The notes under the pieces: model-generated
The model's database searches: none
What the model saw: only the letters and a program-made list of their open reading frames with translations
Told to the model about the DNA's origin: nothing
NCBI GenBank assembly: GCA_020633075.1
Contig: JACKEI010000002.1
Location: forward strand, 1,178,001-1,242,000
DNA from: Sandaracinaceae bacterium
Lineage (GTDB): Bacteria > Myxococcota_A > Polyangia > Polyangiales > Houyiibacteriaceae
DNA length: 64,000 nucleotides
Reading direction: 5' to 3'
Position numbers and translations under genes: made by a program
Shown here: positions 49,463 through 58,046 of the stretch, piece by piece
Position numbering within the stretch: position 1 is the stretch's first letter
Layout of the letters: the number at the start of each line of letters is the position of its first letter

Positions 49463-50124
49463 CAGGGCTCCTGCGCGGCCGCCTCGGGCGCCGGGGCTGG
49501 GTCGGCGTGGCGCGGCGGGATGGGGTGCTCTTCACCGGCCGGGGCCTCACCGTCCAGGGCGGCGGCTTGCTCGAGCCGCAGCTGATAGGTGCGGGCGTTG
49601 GCCTCCACCAGCAGCCGGTCTTGGTTGGCGCGCTGCCGCTCCGCGTCCAGCTCGTCGTAGCGCCACACGATGCCGTACCAGTCCTCGCCGCCCCCCGTCA
49701 CGCGCAGCGTGCCGCCCCGCGGGGTCTCCACCACCAGCTCGTCCCCGTCTTGGCGCTGGCTCAGGGGGGCGCCAATGCGGCTGGCCAGGTCCGACATGCA
49801 CGCGCGGTCGCAGCGGGCGGCGAAGAGCGCGGCGGCGTCCTCGGCGTCGATGGACGGGCCCAGCTCGTCGAGGGCCGCCTCGCGCTGGTCCTCCGGGTAG
49901 GTGTTGCGAATGAGCTCCGCGGCCGCGCGCCGATCCGCGACGATGGAGGCCATCGCGTGCCGCGAGCGCGCGTCGATGACCCGGAAGAGGCTGCGTGCGT
50001 CGTTGCGCTCGATGGCGCGCGCGGCATACTCCAGCATTCCAGGTAGCGTGCGGGGGTCGGGCTCGCCGGTACATGCGGCTAGAAGCAGCGCGACCAAACC
50101 AGAAACCAAAATCCGAGTCTTCAC
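49462..50124 (-). CDS. Hypothetical lipoprotein coupled to the dehydrogenase gene
   Basis: Protein of 220 residues. The GTG start at 50124 gives a compact signal peptide with lipobox LLAAC (Cys18); an upstream ATG at 50151 would add nine residues. The mature protein is helical with Glu/Arg/Ala-rich stretches, four regions of no known homology and a Pro/Ala/Glu-rich tail. The stop codon overlaps the dehydrogenase start (TGATG). It is divergent from the PP2C gene with 73 bases between start codons. Confidence 0.7.
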   Translation of the reverse strand: MKTRILVSGLVALLLAACTGEPDPRTLPGMLEYAARAIERNDARSLFRVIDARSRHAMASIVADRRAAAELIRNTYPEDQREAALDELGPSIDAEDAAALFAARCDRACMSDLASRIGAPLSQRQDGDELVVETPRGGTLRVTGGGEDWYGIVWRYDELDAERQRANQDRLLVEANARTYQLRLEQAAALDGEAPAGEEHPIPPRHADPAPAPEAAAQEP

Positions 50125-50197
50125 CCGGCGCAGCTTGACACATCGCCCCATGCGAGAGACGTTTAGCGCCAATTCCACTTTAGGTTCCGCACCCTTC

Positions 50198-50965
50198 ATG
50201 AACTTCATCGCGGCAGGTCTCTCGGACGTCGGTAGGCATCGGGAGCACAACGAGGATAGCTTCTGCATCCTTCCGGAGCATCGCCTCTTTATCGTGGCGG
50301 ACGGAATGGGGGGGCACCGGGCGGGAGACGTGGCCAGCAAGATGGCCACGCACGCCATCGCGTCGTTCTTCGAGGCCACCAGCTCGGAAGACGCCACCTG
50401 GCCCTTCAGCTTCGATCCCCACCTGTCGGTGGACGAGAACCGCTTGCTGACGGGCATCAAGATCGCCAACCGCAAGATCTTCGACGCGTCCGTGAAGCAC
50501 CGCGAGGTCCACGGCATGGGCACCACGGTGGTGAGCATCCTGCTCAGCCGCGACCGCAGCCAGGCCTTCATCGCGCACGTCGGCGACAGCCGCGCGTACC
50601 GCGTCCGCGACGGCGTGCTGGAGCTCATCACGCGCGACCACAGCCTGGTCAACGACTACCTCATGGTCATGCCGGACATGACCGCCGAGCAGCTGGCCGA
50701 GCTCCCCAAGAACGTCATCACGCGTGCCCTCGGCATGCAGGACTCCGTGTCGGTCGACCTGCTCCCGGATGCGCCGCGCGCGGGGGATGTCTACGTGCTC
50801 TGCTCCGACGGCCTGAACGGCATGATCGAAGACCAGACCATCAACGACATCGCGAACCAGGCCGGGGACGACATGGAGCGGCTGGTGGCGGACCTCGTCC
50901 GCGAAGCCAACGCCAACGGTGGCGACGACAACATCACGGTCGTCGCGGTCCTCATCACGGACTGA
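50198..50965 (+). CDS. PP2C-family Ser/Thr protein phosphatase
   Basis: Cytoplasmic metal-dependent phosphatase of 255 residues. All main motifs are present: SDVGRHREHNEDSF (about 9-22), VADGMGGHRAGDVAS, GMGTTVVSI, HVGDSRAYRV, CSDGLNGM and the final GGDDNITVVAV. It probably reverses phosphorylation by the Ser/Thr kinases encoded elsewhere in the window. An in-frame ATG at 50150 would add 16 residues; I used 50198 because it gives the normal family N-terminus. A T-tailed hairpin follows its stop. Confidence 0.94.
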   Translation: MNFIAAGLSDVGRHREHNEDSFCILPEHRLFIVADGMGGHRAGDVASKMATHAIASFFEATSSEDATWPFSFDPHLSVDENRLLTGIKIANRKIFDASVKHREVHGMGTTVVSILLSRDRSQAFIAHVGDSRAYRVRDGVLELITRDHSLVNDYLMVMPDMTAEQLAELPKNVITRALGMQDSVSVDLLPDAPRAGDVYVLCSDGLNGMIEDQTINDIANQAGDDMERLVADLVREANANGGDDNITVVAVLITD

Positions 50966-50978
50966 CCCGCTGACGGCC

Positions 50979-51011
50979 TGTCACTGGCCGCTCGTCGCGA
51001 CGTGACATTTT
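50979..51011 (+). terminator. Hairpin with T4 tract after the PP2C gene
   Basis: Arms TGTCAC (50979-50984) and GTGACA (51002-51007), 17-base loop, then TTTT (51008-51011). It begins 13 bases after the phosphatase stop. This is the only intergenic hairpin I found with a T-tract and the best candidate for Rho-independent termination. Confidence 0.5.
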
Positions 51012-51130
51012 GTCGCGAACCGTCCGAGGTGGCCGGAGATGGCCCTCGCGGATCGTCGGTGATCACGCGCTACTTCCGGCCCTGGCGCCACGTCGCCGGG
51101 GCTGGCACACGGCGTGCACTACGTCCCCTC

Positions 51131-51574
51131 GTGCTACGCCGCTACCTCCTCCCCTTCCTCGTCGTCTTCGCCTGTGTCAGCGCCATCGCTGCGGTGGCCG
51201 ACGCCCTAGTGGTGACCGAGGCCGAGCGCCTCCACGCGCTCGCGGATTCGCTGTCCGAGGAAGAGCCCGGCCGCCGCGTCGACCAGCTGCTGCGCTACGT
51301 GGCCCCCGATCGTGAGGCCGTCGAAGTGACCGTGAGTGGCCGCCGTGGCTACTACGCCGAGGGCGACGAGGTGGAGCTCTCCGACGCCCTGCGCGACGGC
51401 CTCGCCTTCATCGAGCGCGGCGCCGTCGAGAGCGTGCAGCAGTCCGTGACGAGCGAGGGGGACACCGCCGTGGTGGCGCTCCGCCTGCGGGCGGGGGCCG
51501 AGCTCCACGACGTGACCCTGTACCTGCGCCGCCACGACGACCGCTGGCTCGCGCGCCGGGTGGTGATTCGCTGA
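51131..51574 (+). CDS. Hypothetical membrane-anchored protein
   Basis: From GTG at 51131 the protein has 147 residues: an N-terminal hydrophobic anchor (YLLPFLVVFACVSAIAAV, about 5-22) and a small extracytoplasmic domain of mixed helix and strand. No domain recognised. In-frame GTGs at 51002 and 51059 are other possible starts; 51002 is unlikely because it lies inside the hairpin after the phosphatase gene. It has no close neighbour on its strand and ends at a large hairpin shared with the convergent reductase gene. Confidence 0.55.
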   Translation: MLRRYLLPFLVVFACVSAIAAVADALVVTEAERLHALADSLSEEEPGRRVDQLLRYVAPDREAVEVTVSGRRGYYAEGDEVELSDALRDGLAFIERGAVESVQQSVTSEGDTAVVALRLRAGAELHDVTLYLRRHDDRWLARRVVIR

Positions 51575-51579
51575 CGCCC

Positions 51580-51623
51580 GAGCCCGGCGCCGGCCCGGCG
51601 AGTGGCCGGCTGCCCGAGGGCTC
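51580..51623. terminator. Nested hairpin between convergent genes
   Basis: Outer arms GAGCCC (51580-51585) and GGGCTC (51618-51623) enclose perfect inner arms GCCGGCC (51589-51595) and GGCCGGC (51604-51610). It lies between the membrane-anchored hypothetical (ends 51574) and the reductase (ends 51669). No T-tract. Confidence 0.5.
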
Positions 51624-51668
51624 CGGGGTCGTGTCGGGGTCAGCTCGCCTCGCGGAGCCGCCGCGCCG

Positions 51669-52496
51669 TCAGTCTTCCGGGACGGGGTAGGGCGGGTACT
51701 GCGGCACGTCCGCCGGGATGAACCACTGCTCGCCCCAGATGCTGGCACCCCCGTCGATGTACATGGTCTGCCCGGTGATGAAGTCGGCGTAGGTGGAGCA
51801 CAGGTAGGTGATGAGGTGCGTGACCTCCTCGCCCGTGCCCAGGCGCTTCACGGGGCAGGCCTTGATGGCGTTCTCCAGCAGCGAGGGCGGGTACTGCCGA
51901 GTGCCGCTGGTCTTGATGACGCCGGGGGCCACCGCGTTCACGCGCACCCCGTGCATGGCCCACTCGACGGCCAGCGTCTTGGTCATGTTCTCCACGCCGG
52001 CGCGTGCGGCCCCGGTGTGGACCATGCCCGGAAAGCCGCGCGCGATCTGAGCGATGATGTTCACGATGCGACCGCGCTTCTGGGGGATGAAGAAGCGGTT
52101 CGCCACGGCGTGGGTCATGTTCCAGGTGCCGAGCAGGTTGTTGCGCACCACGGCCGCGAAGCCCTTGGGCGAGATCATCTGCGCGGGGCTCGGGAACTGG
52201 CCCCCCGCGTTGTTGACCAGGATGTCCACACGCCCGAAGCGCTCCTGGATCGCGGCGAGCATCGCGTCGATGGACTCGGGCTCGCGGATGTCGCAGGTGC
52301 CCTGGTGCACCTCGATGCCCAGCGCCTCCAGCTTGGTGGCCGCCTCGAGCAAGGGCTCTGGACGGCGCCCGCAGATGGCCACCTTCCCACCCAGCCGGCC
52401 GATCTCCTCGGCGGTCAGCAGGCCGATGCCCGTGCCTCCCCCCGTGATGATGGCGACTTCACCCGCGAACAGACCCGGTCGAAAAATGCTCTCCAT
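51669..52496 (-). CDS. SDR-family reductase, PECR/DECR-like (enoyl-CoA or dienoyl-CoA reductase)
   Basis: Protein of 275 residues. Rossmann motif TGGGTGIG (18-25) and NNAGG mark a short-chain dehydrogenase/reductase. The region RGFPGMVHTGAARAGVENMTK (read as FPGM, HTGAARAGV, MTK) matches peroxisomal trans-2-enoyl-CoA reductase and 2,4-dienoyl-CoA reductase, which lack the usual Tyr-x-x-x-Lys. It would reduce unsaturated fatty acyl-CoAs with NADPH. A palindrome very close to the FadR (TetR-type) consensus lies 11 bases before the start, agreeing with a fatty-acid role. Confidence 0.85.
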   Translation of the reverse strand: MESIFRPGLFAGEVAIITGGGTGIGLLTAEEIGRLGGKVAICGRRPEPLLEAATKLEALGIEVHQGTCDIREPESIDAMLAAIQERFGRVDILVNNAGGQFPSPAQMISPKGFAAVVRNNLLGTWNMTHAVANRFFIPQKRGRIVNIIAQIARGFPGMVHTGAARAGVENMTKTLAVEWAMHGVRVNAVAPGVIKTSGTRQYPPSLLENAIKACPVKRLGTGEEVTHLITYLCSTYADFITGQTMYIDGGASIWGEQWFIPADVPQYPPYPVPED

Positions 52497-52507
52497 GACA
52501 CCTCACA

Positions 52508-52527
52508 ATGAATGACGATTCATTCAT
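52508..52527 (-). promoter_or_regulatory. FadR-like operator upstream of the SDR reductase gene
   Basis: Perfect 8-base arms ATGAATGA (52508-52515) and TCATTCAT (52520-52527) with a 4-base centre. The inner 18 bases match the Bacillus FadR/YsiA box consensus, as I remember it (TGAATGAMTANTCATTCA), at all but one central position. It lies 11 bases upstream of the start codon, with GAGGTG between. This implies acyl-CoA-responsive repression by a TetR-family regulator not present in the window. Confidence 0.65.
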
Positions 52528-52608
52528 GGAGACCTTAGAGGCAAGCGCGGCAGTCTGCAAGGTGGTCGTGGCCCGGCGTTGTCCTACGGCGAGCGAGGAC
52601 GGACCTGA

Positions 52609-53940
52609 TCAGGTGAGCTTGCCGGGCACCAAGCGCTCGCGGCCACCCATGTAGGGACGCAGCGCGGGCGGGATGAGCACGGAGCCGTCGGCCTGCTGGT
52701 ACTGCTCCAGCAGCGCGACGAGCGTGCGCCCGATGGCCAGGCCCGACCCGTTCAGGGTGTGCAGCAGGCGAGGCTTCTCCTTGGGCGCTGGCCGGTAGCG
52801 TGCCTTCAGCCGGCGGGCTTGGAAGTCCCCGAACCACGAGCAGCTCGAGATCTCGCGGAAGGTGTCCTGCGAGGGCAGCCACACCTCGAGGTCGTAGGTC
52901 TTCTGCGAGCCGAAGCCGATGTCGCCGGCGCACAGCTGCACCACACGGTAGTGCAGCCCCAGGCGCTGCAGGATGCTCTCCGCGTGGCTGGTCAGCTTCT
53001 CGAGCTCCGCCTCGGCCTGCTCCGGCGCCACGAAGCGCACCAGCTCCACCTTGTCGAACTGGTGCTGCCGGATCATGCCGCGCGTGTCGCGCCCGTGGCT
53101 GCCGGCCTCGCTGCGGAAGCAAGGGGTGTACGCGCAGTACGCGCGGGGGAGAGTGTCTCCCTCCAGGATCTCGTCCGCGTGCAGGTTGGTCACGGGCACC
53201 TCGGCGGTGGGGATCAGGTAGAGCTCGTGGCCGCTGGCCTCGCTCTCCTTCTCCCAGTCCGCGTCCTTCGCGATGCGGAAGAGGTCCTTCTCGAACTTGG
53301 GCAGCTGCCCCGTGCCGCGCAGCGCCGAGTCCTTGACCAGCGCGGGCACCCACACCTCCTCGTAGCCGTGCTCGTCGGCGTGCACGTCCATCATGAACTG
53401 CATGAGGGCGCGCTCGAGGCGGGCGCCCATGCCACGCAGCACCACGAAGCGGGCGCCGCTGAGCTTGGTGCCGCGCTCGAAGTCGAGGATGCCCAGCGCC
53501 TCGCCGAGGTCCACGTGGTCACGCGGTGTGAACGCCAGCTCCGGCCGGGTGCCGTGCACGCGCAGCTCCACGTTGTCGTGCTCGCTGCGGCCGTCGGGGG
53601 TGCTGCTGGCCGGCAGGTTGGGCAGCGTGAGCAGCAGCTCGTCGAGCTCTGCCTCGCCCGCGCGGGCGGCTTCCTCTGCGGCCTTGATGCGGTCACCCAG
53701 CGCGCGCAGGCTCTCGCGCTTGGCGGCGAACTCGGGGGAGCGCTTGTCGGCGACCTTCGCCATCGCGTCGCTCTCGCGGTTGCGCTCTTCGCGCAGCGCG
53801 TCCGTCTCGGCGATGGCGGCGCGGCGGGCCTGCGCGAGGGTGGCCAGGCGGTCGAGGGTGGCCTCGTCGGTGAAGCCGCGGCGCGCGAGCCCGGCCTTTA
53901 CCTCCGCGAGGTTGTCGGTGACGAAGCGAGGATCCAGCAT
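52609..53940 (-). CDS. serS: Serine--tRNA ligase
   Basis: Class II synthetase of 443 residues. An N-terminal coiled-coil arm (about 30-105) grips the long variable arm of tRNA-Ser. Motif 2 is CFRSEAGSHGRDTRGMIRQHQF (key residues FRSEAG and R.H.F), and motif 3 is NGSGLAIGRTLVALLEQ near 400-416. Length and order are standard. It is followed on the same strand by the SDR gene after a gap of 112 bases that holds the FadR-like box; a 12-base palindrome (52603-52614) covers its stop codon. Confidence 0.96.
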   Translation of the reverse strand: MLDPRFVTDNLAEVKAGLARRGFTDEATLDRLATLAQARRAAIAETDALREERNRESDAMAKVADKRSPEFAAKRESLRALGDRIKAAEEAARAGEAELDELLLTLPNLPASSTPDGRSEHDNVELRVHGTRPELAFTPRDHVDLGEALGILDFERGTKLSGARFVVLRGMGARLERALMQFMMDVHADEHGYEEVWVPALVKDSALRGTGQLPKFEKDLFRIAKDADWEKESEASGHELYLIPTAEVPVTNLHADEILEGDTLPRAYCAYTPCFRSEAGSHGRDTRGMIRQHQFDKVELVRFVAPEQAEAELEKLTSHAESILQRLGLHYRVVQLCAGDIGFGSQKTYDLEVWLPSQDTFREISSCSWFGDFQARRLKARYRPAPKEKPRLLHTLNGSGLAIGRTLVALLEQYQQADGSVLIPPALRPYMGGRERLVPGKLT

Positions 53941-53979
53941 GCGGCGGGTGTACCCCGCAGCCGGCGCGCGATCCAGCGC

Positions 53980-54681
53980 TCAGTAGAGGTCGTCGTCTTT
54001 CAGGCTCGGGACGGGCAGGGGCCGCGGAAGCAGCAGCTCCTCTGCCTCCGTGATGGTGGCGCCCAGCTCCGCGATGTCGAAGCAGCGCACCACCATGCGC
54101 TCGAAGTCCACGACGACGAAGCCTGGATCGTCGTCGCGGCGCAGCGTGCCCGCGTTGACCACGACCAAGCCCTGGAAGCGCCGCACCATGCGCTCGTGCG
54201 TGTGGCCCGCCAGCATGTAGTCCACGCTCGCGTCCAGCATGAGCTCCCGCAGCGCATGGATCTGGAGGTCGTAGCCGCGCGTGGTGGAGCGCAGAAAGGT
54301 CTCGTCGTCCTCACCCACGGCGTGGCAGAGCAGGGCGCCCCCCGCGACGGTGGTCAGGTGCATGGTCCGTGGGAGCGCCTCCAGCATGGCGCGGTTCTCC
54401 GGCCGCAGCGTGGGCGTGCAGTTGGCCAGGTGCCGCATCTCGTCGTGCAGGAACCAGCGCTCGTGGTTGCCCGCCACCGAGATCACGGACCGGTCGCGCA
54501 GCAGCTCCAGGGTGGCGTCCGCGTCCCCCACGCCGTCCACGATGTCTCCGACGCACAAGCTCGCGTCCACGTCCAGGTGGGCGTCGGCGTGGTCCAGCAC
54601 GCGCTGCACCGTCTCGGACTCGGCGTGCACGTCGCCCAGCAGGAGCAGCCGCTTGTACGGGGTTTCTGCCACGACAGACAT
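53980..54681 (-). CDS. Metallophosphoesterase of the YfcE/DR1281-like type
   Basis: Protein of 233 residues. The metal-binding pattern is visible: LLLLGDVHAES (about 13-23), CVGDIVDG (about 43-50), VAGNHERW (about 70-77), LLCHAVGED and MLAGHTHERM (about 156-165), then VVNAGTLRRD. This is a dinuclear-metal phosphoesterase, cytoplasmic, with unknown substrate. ATG at 54681 was used; GTG at 54690 is possible. It is divergent from murB (68 bases between starts) and lies 39 bases upstream of serS on the same strand, so the two may be co-transcribed. Confidence 0.88.
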   Translation of the reverse strand: MSVVAETPYKRLLLLGDVHAESETVQRVLDHADAHLDVDASLCVGDIVDGVGDADATLELLRDRSVISVAGNHERWFLHDEMRHLANCTPTLRPENRAMLEALPRTMHLTTVAGGALLCHAVGEDDETFLRSTTRGYDLQIHALRELMLDASVDYMLAGHTHERMVRRFQGLVVVNAGTLRRDDDPGFVVVDFERMVVRCFDIAELGATITEAEELLLPRPLPVPSLKDDDLY

Positions 54682-54749
54682 CGGCGGCACTGTACGCCAT
54701 GGCGTCCCGGAGCGTTAGTGAAGAGGTCCCGGATGCGGTATGAAGCCGC

Positions 54750-55835
54750 ATGAGTCGAGCGCAGATCGAACGGGATGTGCCCCTTGCTCCGCGGACCACG
54801 CTGGGCCTCGGTGGTGCGGCGCGCTACTTCGCGCGGGCCACGACGGACGCGCACATCCACGAGGCGCTGCGCTACGCCAGCGACCGGGGACTCGCGCTGG
54901 CGGTCCTCGGTGGAGGCTCCAACACGCTGGTGCCCGACGAAGGCTTCCGCGGGCTCGTGTTGTCCATCGAGACGCACGGCATGCGCACCTCACCACGCGA
55001 AGACGGCCAGGTGGCGCTGCACGCGAAGGCCGGTACGCCCTGGCCCGAGGTCGTGCGCTTCAGCGTCGCGTCGGACCTAGCGGGGCTCGAGTGCCTGGCG
55101 GGCATCCCCGGCAGCACGGGCGCCACACCGGTGCAGAACGTCGGCGCCTATGGGCAGGAGGTCTCGGACACCATCCTGAGCGTGCGCGCGCTCGATCGTC
55201 GCACCCTGGACGAGGTGGTGTTGACGCCGGAGCAGTGCGAGTTCGGCTATCGGGACAGCCGCCTCAAGCGGGACCCGCACCGCTTCATCGTGCTCGAGGT
55301 GAGCTTCGCGCTCAGGCCCGGCGGGGCGCCTCTGCTGCGCTACGCCGAGCTCGCACGGGCCATGGAGATCGTCGCCGCCGAGGGCGCGCCCACACTCCAG
55401 CAGGTTCACGACACGGTCATCGCGCTCCGCCGCAAGAAGGGCATGGTGCTGGACCCGGAAGACCCGGACAGCCGCAGCGCGGGCTCCTTCTTCACGAACC
55501 CGGTGGTGTCCCACAGCGACGCGGAGCGAGTGCGCGCCAGAGCACGTGCCGCGGGGCTGCTCGAGTCGGGTGACGACGTGCCCAGCTGGCCTCAGCCGGA
55601 CGGCCGCGTGAAGCTGGCCGCGGGTTGGCTGATCGAGCGCGCGGGCATCGCCAAGGGCCACCGCCGCGGTCCGGTGGGGGTCAGCAGCAAGCACGCGCTC
55701 GCGCTGGTGCACCACGGGGGCGGCACGCTGGCCGAGCTGCTGGCGTTGGCGGACGAGGTCGCGGGCCAGGTGGAGGCGGCGTTCGGGGTGCGGCTCGAGC
55801 GAGAGCCGCAGCTGCTGGCCGGCGTGGTGGCCTAG
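54750..55835 (+). CDS. murB: UDP-N-acetylenolpyruvoylglucosamine reductase
   Basis: FAD enzyme of 361 residues that makes UDP-MurNAc for peptidoglycan. Motifs include LGGGSNTLVPDEGF (about 53-66, FAD binding), AGIPGSTGATPVQNVGAYGQE (read as GIPG and QNVGAYG), the YRDSRLK segment and AGSFFTNPV with the catalytic serine, and a C-terminal Glu region. The order resembles the type I (E. coli) enzyme with its extra loops. No other mur genes are adjacent, unusual since murB is often in the division cluster. Confidence 0.94.
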   Translation: MSRAQIERDVPLAPRTTLGLGGAARYFARATTDAHIHEALRYASDRGLALAVLGGGSNTLVPDEGFRGLVLSIETHGMRTSPREDGQVALHAKAGTPWPEVVRFSVASDLAGLECLAGIPGSTGATPVQNVGAYGQEVSDTILSVRALDRRTLDEVVLTPEQCEFGYRDSRLKRDPHRFIVLEVSFALRPGGAPLLRYAELARAMEIVAAEGAPTLQQVHDTVIALRRKKGMVLDPEDPDSRSAGSFFTNPVVSHSDAERVRARARAAGLLESGDDVPSWPQPDGRVKLAAGWLIERAGIAKGHRRGPVGVSSKHALALVHHGGGTLAELLALADEVAGQVEAAFGVRLEREPQLLAGVVA

Positions 55836-55879
55836 CCGTTGAAGAGCCCTGCCTTCCCCTCGCGGCTGCGCGGCCGGCC

Positions 55880-56401
55880 CTACTGCGGGACGGACGCGTC
55901 GAAGGGGGAGCTCTGCGTGGGCACGAGCGACATGCTGGAGGCTGCGGTGACGCCCGCGACGGCCGCGCAGAACTTGGCGTCCCGCCGCCCACCGAGGTCG
56001 GTCACCCGGGCCAGCGACGTGCCCCCGCTCTCGAGGCGTGGGTCGTCGTCCGCCACGCACTCGTAGCCGCCGCGACTGCAGCCACCGCGGCAGCGCTCCA
56101 TGCAGTACGTGGACGTGGTGCGGCTGGGCTCGAAGCGCCACTCCACGCAGACCGCGCCGTCCGGACACGAGTCTGGGTCACACCCCTGAACCGTGCAGTA
56201 CCCGCCGGGCTGTGCGGTGTCGCAGATGCGGTCCCCGTTGACGGAGCAGTCCGTGGAGATGGAGCACTTGTCTCCAATCTTGCGCGCGCAGCCGCCCATC
56301 AACACGAACAAGAGCGCAGCCGCGACGGCGGCGAGGCGTCCGGACCCCGACACGAAGCCGGGAGCGAGGCGAGGGGCAACGACAAGATTGGGGCGCGACA
56401 C
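55880..56401 (-). CDS. Cysteine-rich lipoprotein
   Basis: From GTG at 56401 the protein has 173 residues. The signal peptide ends LMGGC, a lipobox around residue 38. The mature part is rich in cysteines (about 14) within 100 residues, spaced as in EGF-like or dickkopf-like modules (CSISTDC, CDTAQPGGYC, CDPDSCPDGAVC). It is probably a disulfide-stabilised surface protein. ATG at 56437 is an alternative start, but it falls inside the hairpin at 56421-56460. It lies downstream of the GT2 gene on the same strand. Confidence 0.65.
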   Translation of the reverse strand: MSRPNLVVAPRLAPGFVSGSGRLAAVAAALLFVLMGGCARKIGDKCSISTDCSVNGDRICDTAQPGGYCTVQGCDPDSCPDGAVCVEWRFEPSRTTSTYCMERCRGGCSRGGYECVADDDPRLESGGTSLARVTDLGGRRDAKFCAAVAGVTAASSMSLVPTQSSPFDASVPQ

Positions 56402-56420
56402 GGTCGGACGGTAGCAGCAC

Positions 56421-56460
56421 GCAGAAGGCGCCGCCATCCGAGGATGACGACGCCTTTTGC
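56421..56460 (-). terminator. Hairpin between the GT2 gene and the Cys-rich lipoprotein gene
   Basis: Arms GCAGAAGGCG (56421-56430) and CGCCTTTTGC (56451-56460), one mismatch, 20-base loop. It lies 27 bases after the GT2 stop and ends 20 bases before the GTG start of the lipoprotein. It may terminate or attenuate GT2 transcription. Confidence 0.4.
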
Positions 56461-56487
56461 AAGTGGCCTGCGCCCCGTGGGCGTGGC

Positions 56488-57939
56488 TCAGCGCTTCTGG
56501 TACAGGCTCAGCCCACCGACGTACAGGAAGCCCACCATGAACAGGATCAGGAAGGGCACGGTGATGTAGCTGCCGGTCGCGATGGCGAGGCCGATGGTGA
56601 CGACGAAGTAGAGCCCGAACGCGATCTCGAGCAAGGAGTGCACGGACCAGTTGCCGCGGTAGGCCGCCTGCTTCCAGGTGGGGCGCTTGGTGTTCTCGAT
56701 GCCGTGCTTGGGGGTCCGCACAAAGGTGATGTCCTTGCCGAACAGGCCTTCGAGCACAGCGCGCGCGTTGTTGATGCTGAGCCCGATGCCGATGGCCATC
56801 ATCATGGGCAGGCGCTTCACGGCCGCCCACCAGCCGCCGTAGAGCTCCTTGTGCGTCACCAGGTAGAACACGCAGATGGAGCCGCAGGTGCTGAGGAAGA
56901 GGGGGACGTCCAGGAGCAGCAGCTCCGGGTGCTGCATGTCCTGCCGCATGAGCATGTTGGGGAGCTGCAGCATGGCCAGCACGACCAGGAACAAGTAGGC
57001 GAAGTTGTTGGTCAGGTGGAAGACGCACTCGATCTTCACCTTGAGCGGGATGTCGGCCTTGAGGACCGTCCAGAGCAGCTTGCGCGTGGTCTGCGCCGAG
57101 CCCTTGGCCCAGCGGAACTGCTGCGTCTTGAAGCTGTTCATCTCGCAGGGGATCTCGGCGGGCGCCACGGCGTCCGGCACGTAGACGAACTGCCAGCCCT
57201 TGAGCTGGGCGCGGAAGCTGAGGTCCATGTCCTCCGTGACGGTGTCGTGCTCCCAGCCCCCCGCGTCGGCGATGGCCGCGCGGCGCCAGATGCCTGCGGT
57301 GCCGTTGAAGTTGAAGAAGCGACCCGAGCGGTTGCGCGCGATGTGCTCGATGCAGAAGTGACCGTCCAACATCATGGACTGGCACTGCGTCAGCGTGGAG
57401 TACTCACGGTTGATGTGCCCCCAGCGCGCCTGCACCATGCCGACCTTCTCGTCGGTGAAGTGATGGATCAGGTTGCGGATGATGCTGGGCGTCGGCACGA
57501 AGTCCGCGTCGAACACCATGAGGAACTCGCCCTTGGCGACCTTGGTGGCCTCGGCCAGCGCGCCGGCCTTGTAGCCGGTGCGGTCGGTGCGGTGCAGGTA
57601 CACGGCGTCGAAGCCGCGGGTGCGCAGCTCTTCCACCTTGGCGGAGGCGATCTGCACGGTCTCGTCCGTGCTGTCGTCCAGCACCTGGATCTCGAGCTTG
57701 TCCTTCGGGTAGTCCAGCAGCGTGATGCTCTCGAGCAGGCGCTCGGCCACGTACATCTCGTTGAACATCGGGAGCTGCACCGTCACCATGGGCAGGTCTT
57801 CCTCGGCGTACGGTGTCGCTGGCTCGCGGACGTTCTTGCGGTGCTTCCAGTACAGCATCAGGAGATGGCCGCGGTGGAAGCCGTAGATGCCCAGCATGGC
57901 GAGCGTGATCAGGTACAGGATGATGATGGCGATTTGCAC
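56488..57939 (-). CDS. Processive GT2 glycosyltransferase (cellulose/mannan-synthase-like)
   Basis: Membrane glycosyltransferase of 483 residues. One N-terminal helix is followed by the catalytic domain with DDS (88-90), DAD (144-146), TED (235-237) and QQFRW (273-277), the D,D,D,QxxRW signature of processive beta-glycan synthases. Four to five C-terminal helices presumably form the polymer channel. Sugar and product cannot be read from sequence. No PilZ domain is attached. GTG at 57939 is chosen because GGAGA (57945-57949) lies five bases upstream, whereas an ATG at 58002 would add residues of no evident value. It is divergent from the HTTM unit. Confidence 0.9.
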   Translation of the reverse strand: MQIAIIILYLITLAMLGIYGFHRGHLLMLYWKHRKNVREPATPYAEEDLPMVTVQLPMFNEMYVAERLLESITLLDYPKDKLEIQVLDDSTDETVQIASAKVEELRTRGFDAVYLHRTDRTGYKAGALAEATKVAKGEFLMVFDADFVPTPSIIRNLIHHFTDEKVGMVQARWGHINREYSTLTQCQSMMLDGHFCIEHIARNRSGRFFNFNGTAGIWRRAAIADAGGWEHDTVTEDMDLSFRAQLKGWQFVYVPDAVAPAEIPCEMNSFKTQQFRWAKGSAQTTRKLLWTVLKADIPLKVKIECVFHLTNNFAYLFLVVLAMLQLPNMLMRQDMQHPELLLLDVPLFLSTCGSICVFYLVTHKELYGGWWAAVKRLPMMMAIGIGLSINNARAVLEGLFGKDITFVRTPKHGIENTKRPTWKQAAYRGNWSVHSLLEIAFGLYFVVTIGLAIATGSYITVPFLILFMVGFLYVGGLSLYQKR

Positions 57940-58046
57940 GTGTCTCTCCGTTGACCTGACGATGCGCGTGCTCTCGATCCACGGCGACCCGGGAATTGTC
58001 ATCGACTTGTAATTCGTTGTGCGTGCTTGTAGGTGACCGTCGGATG

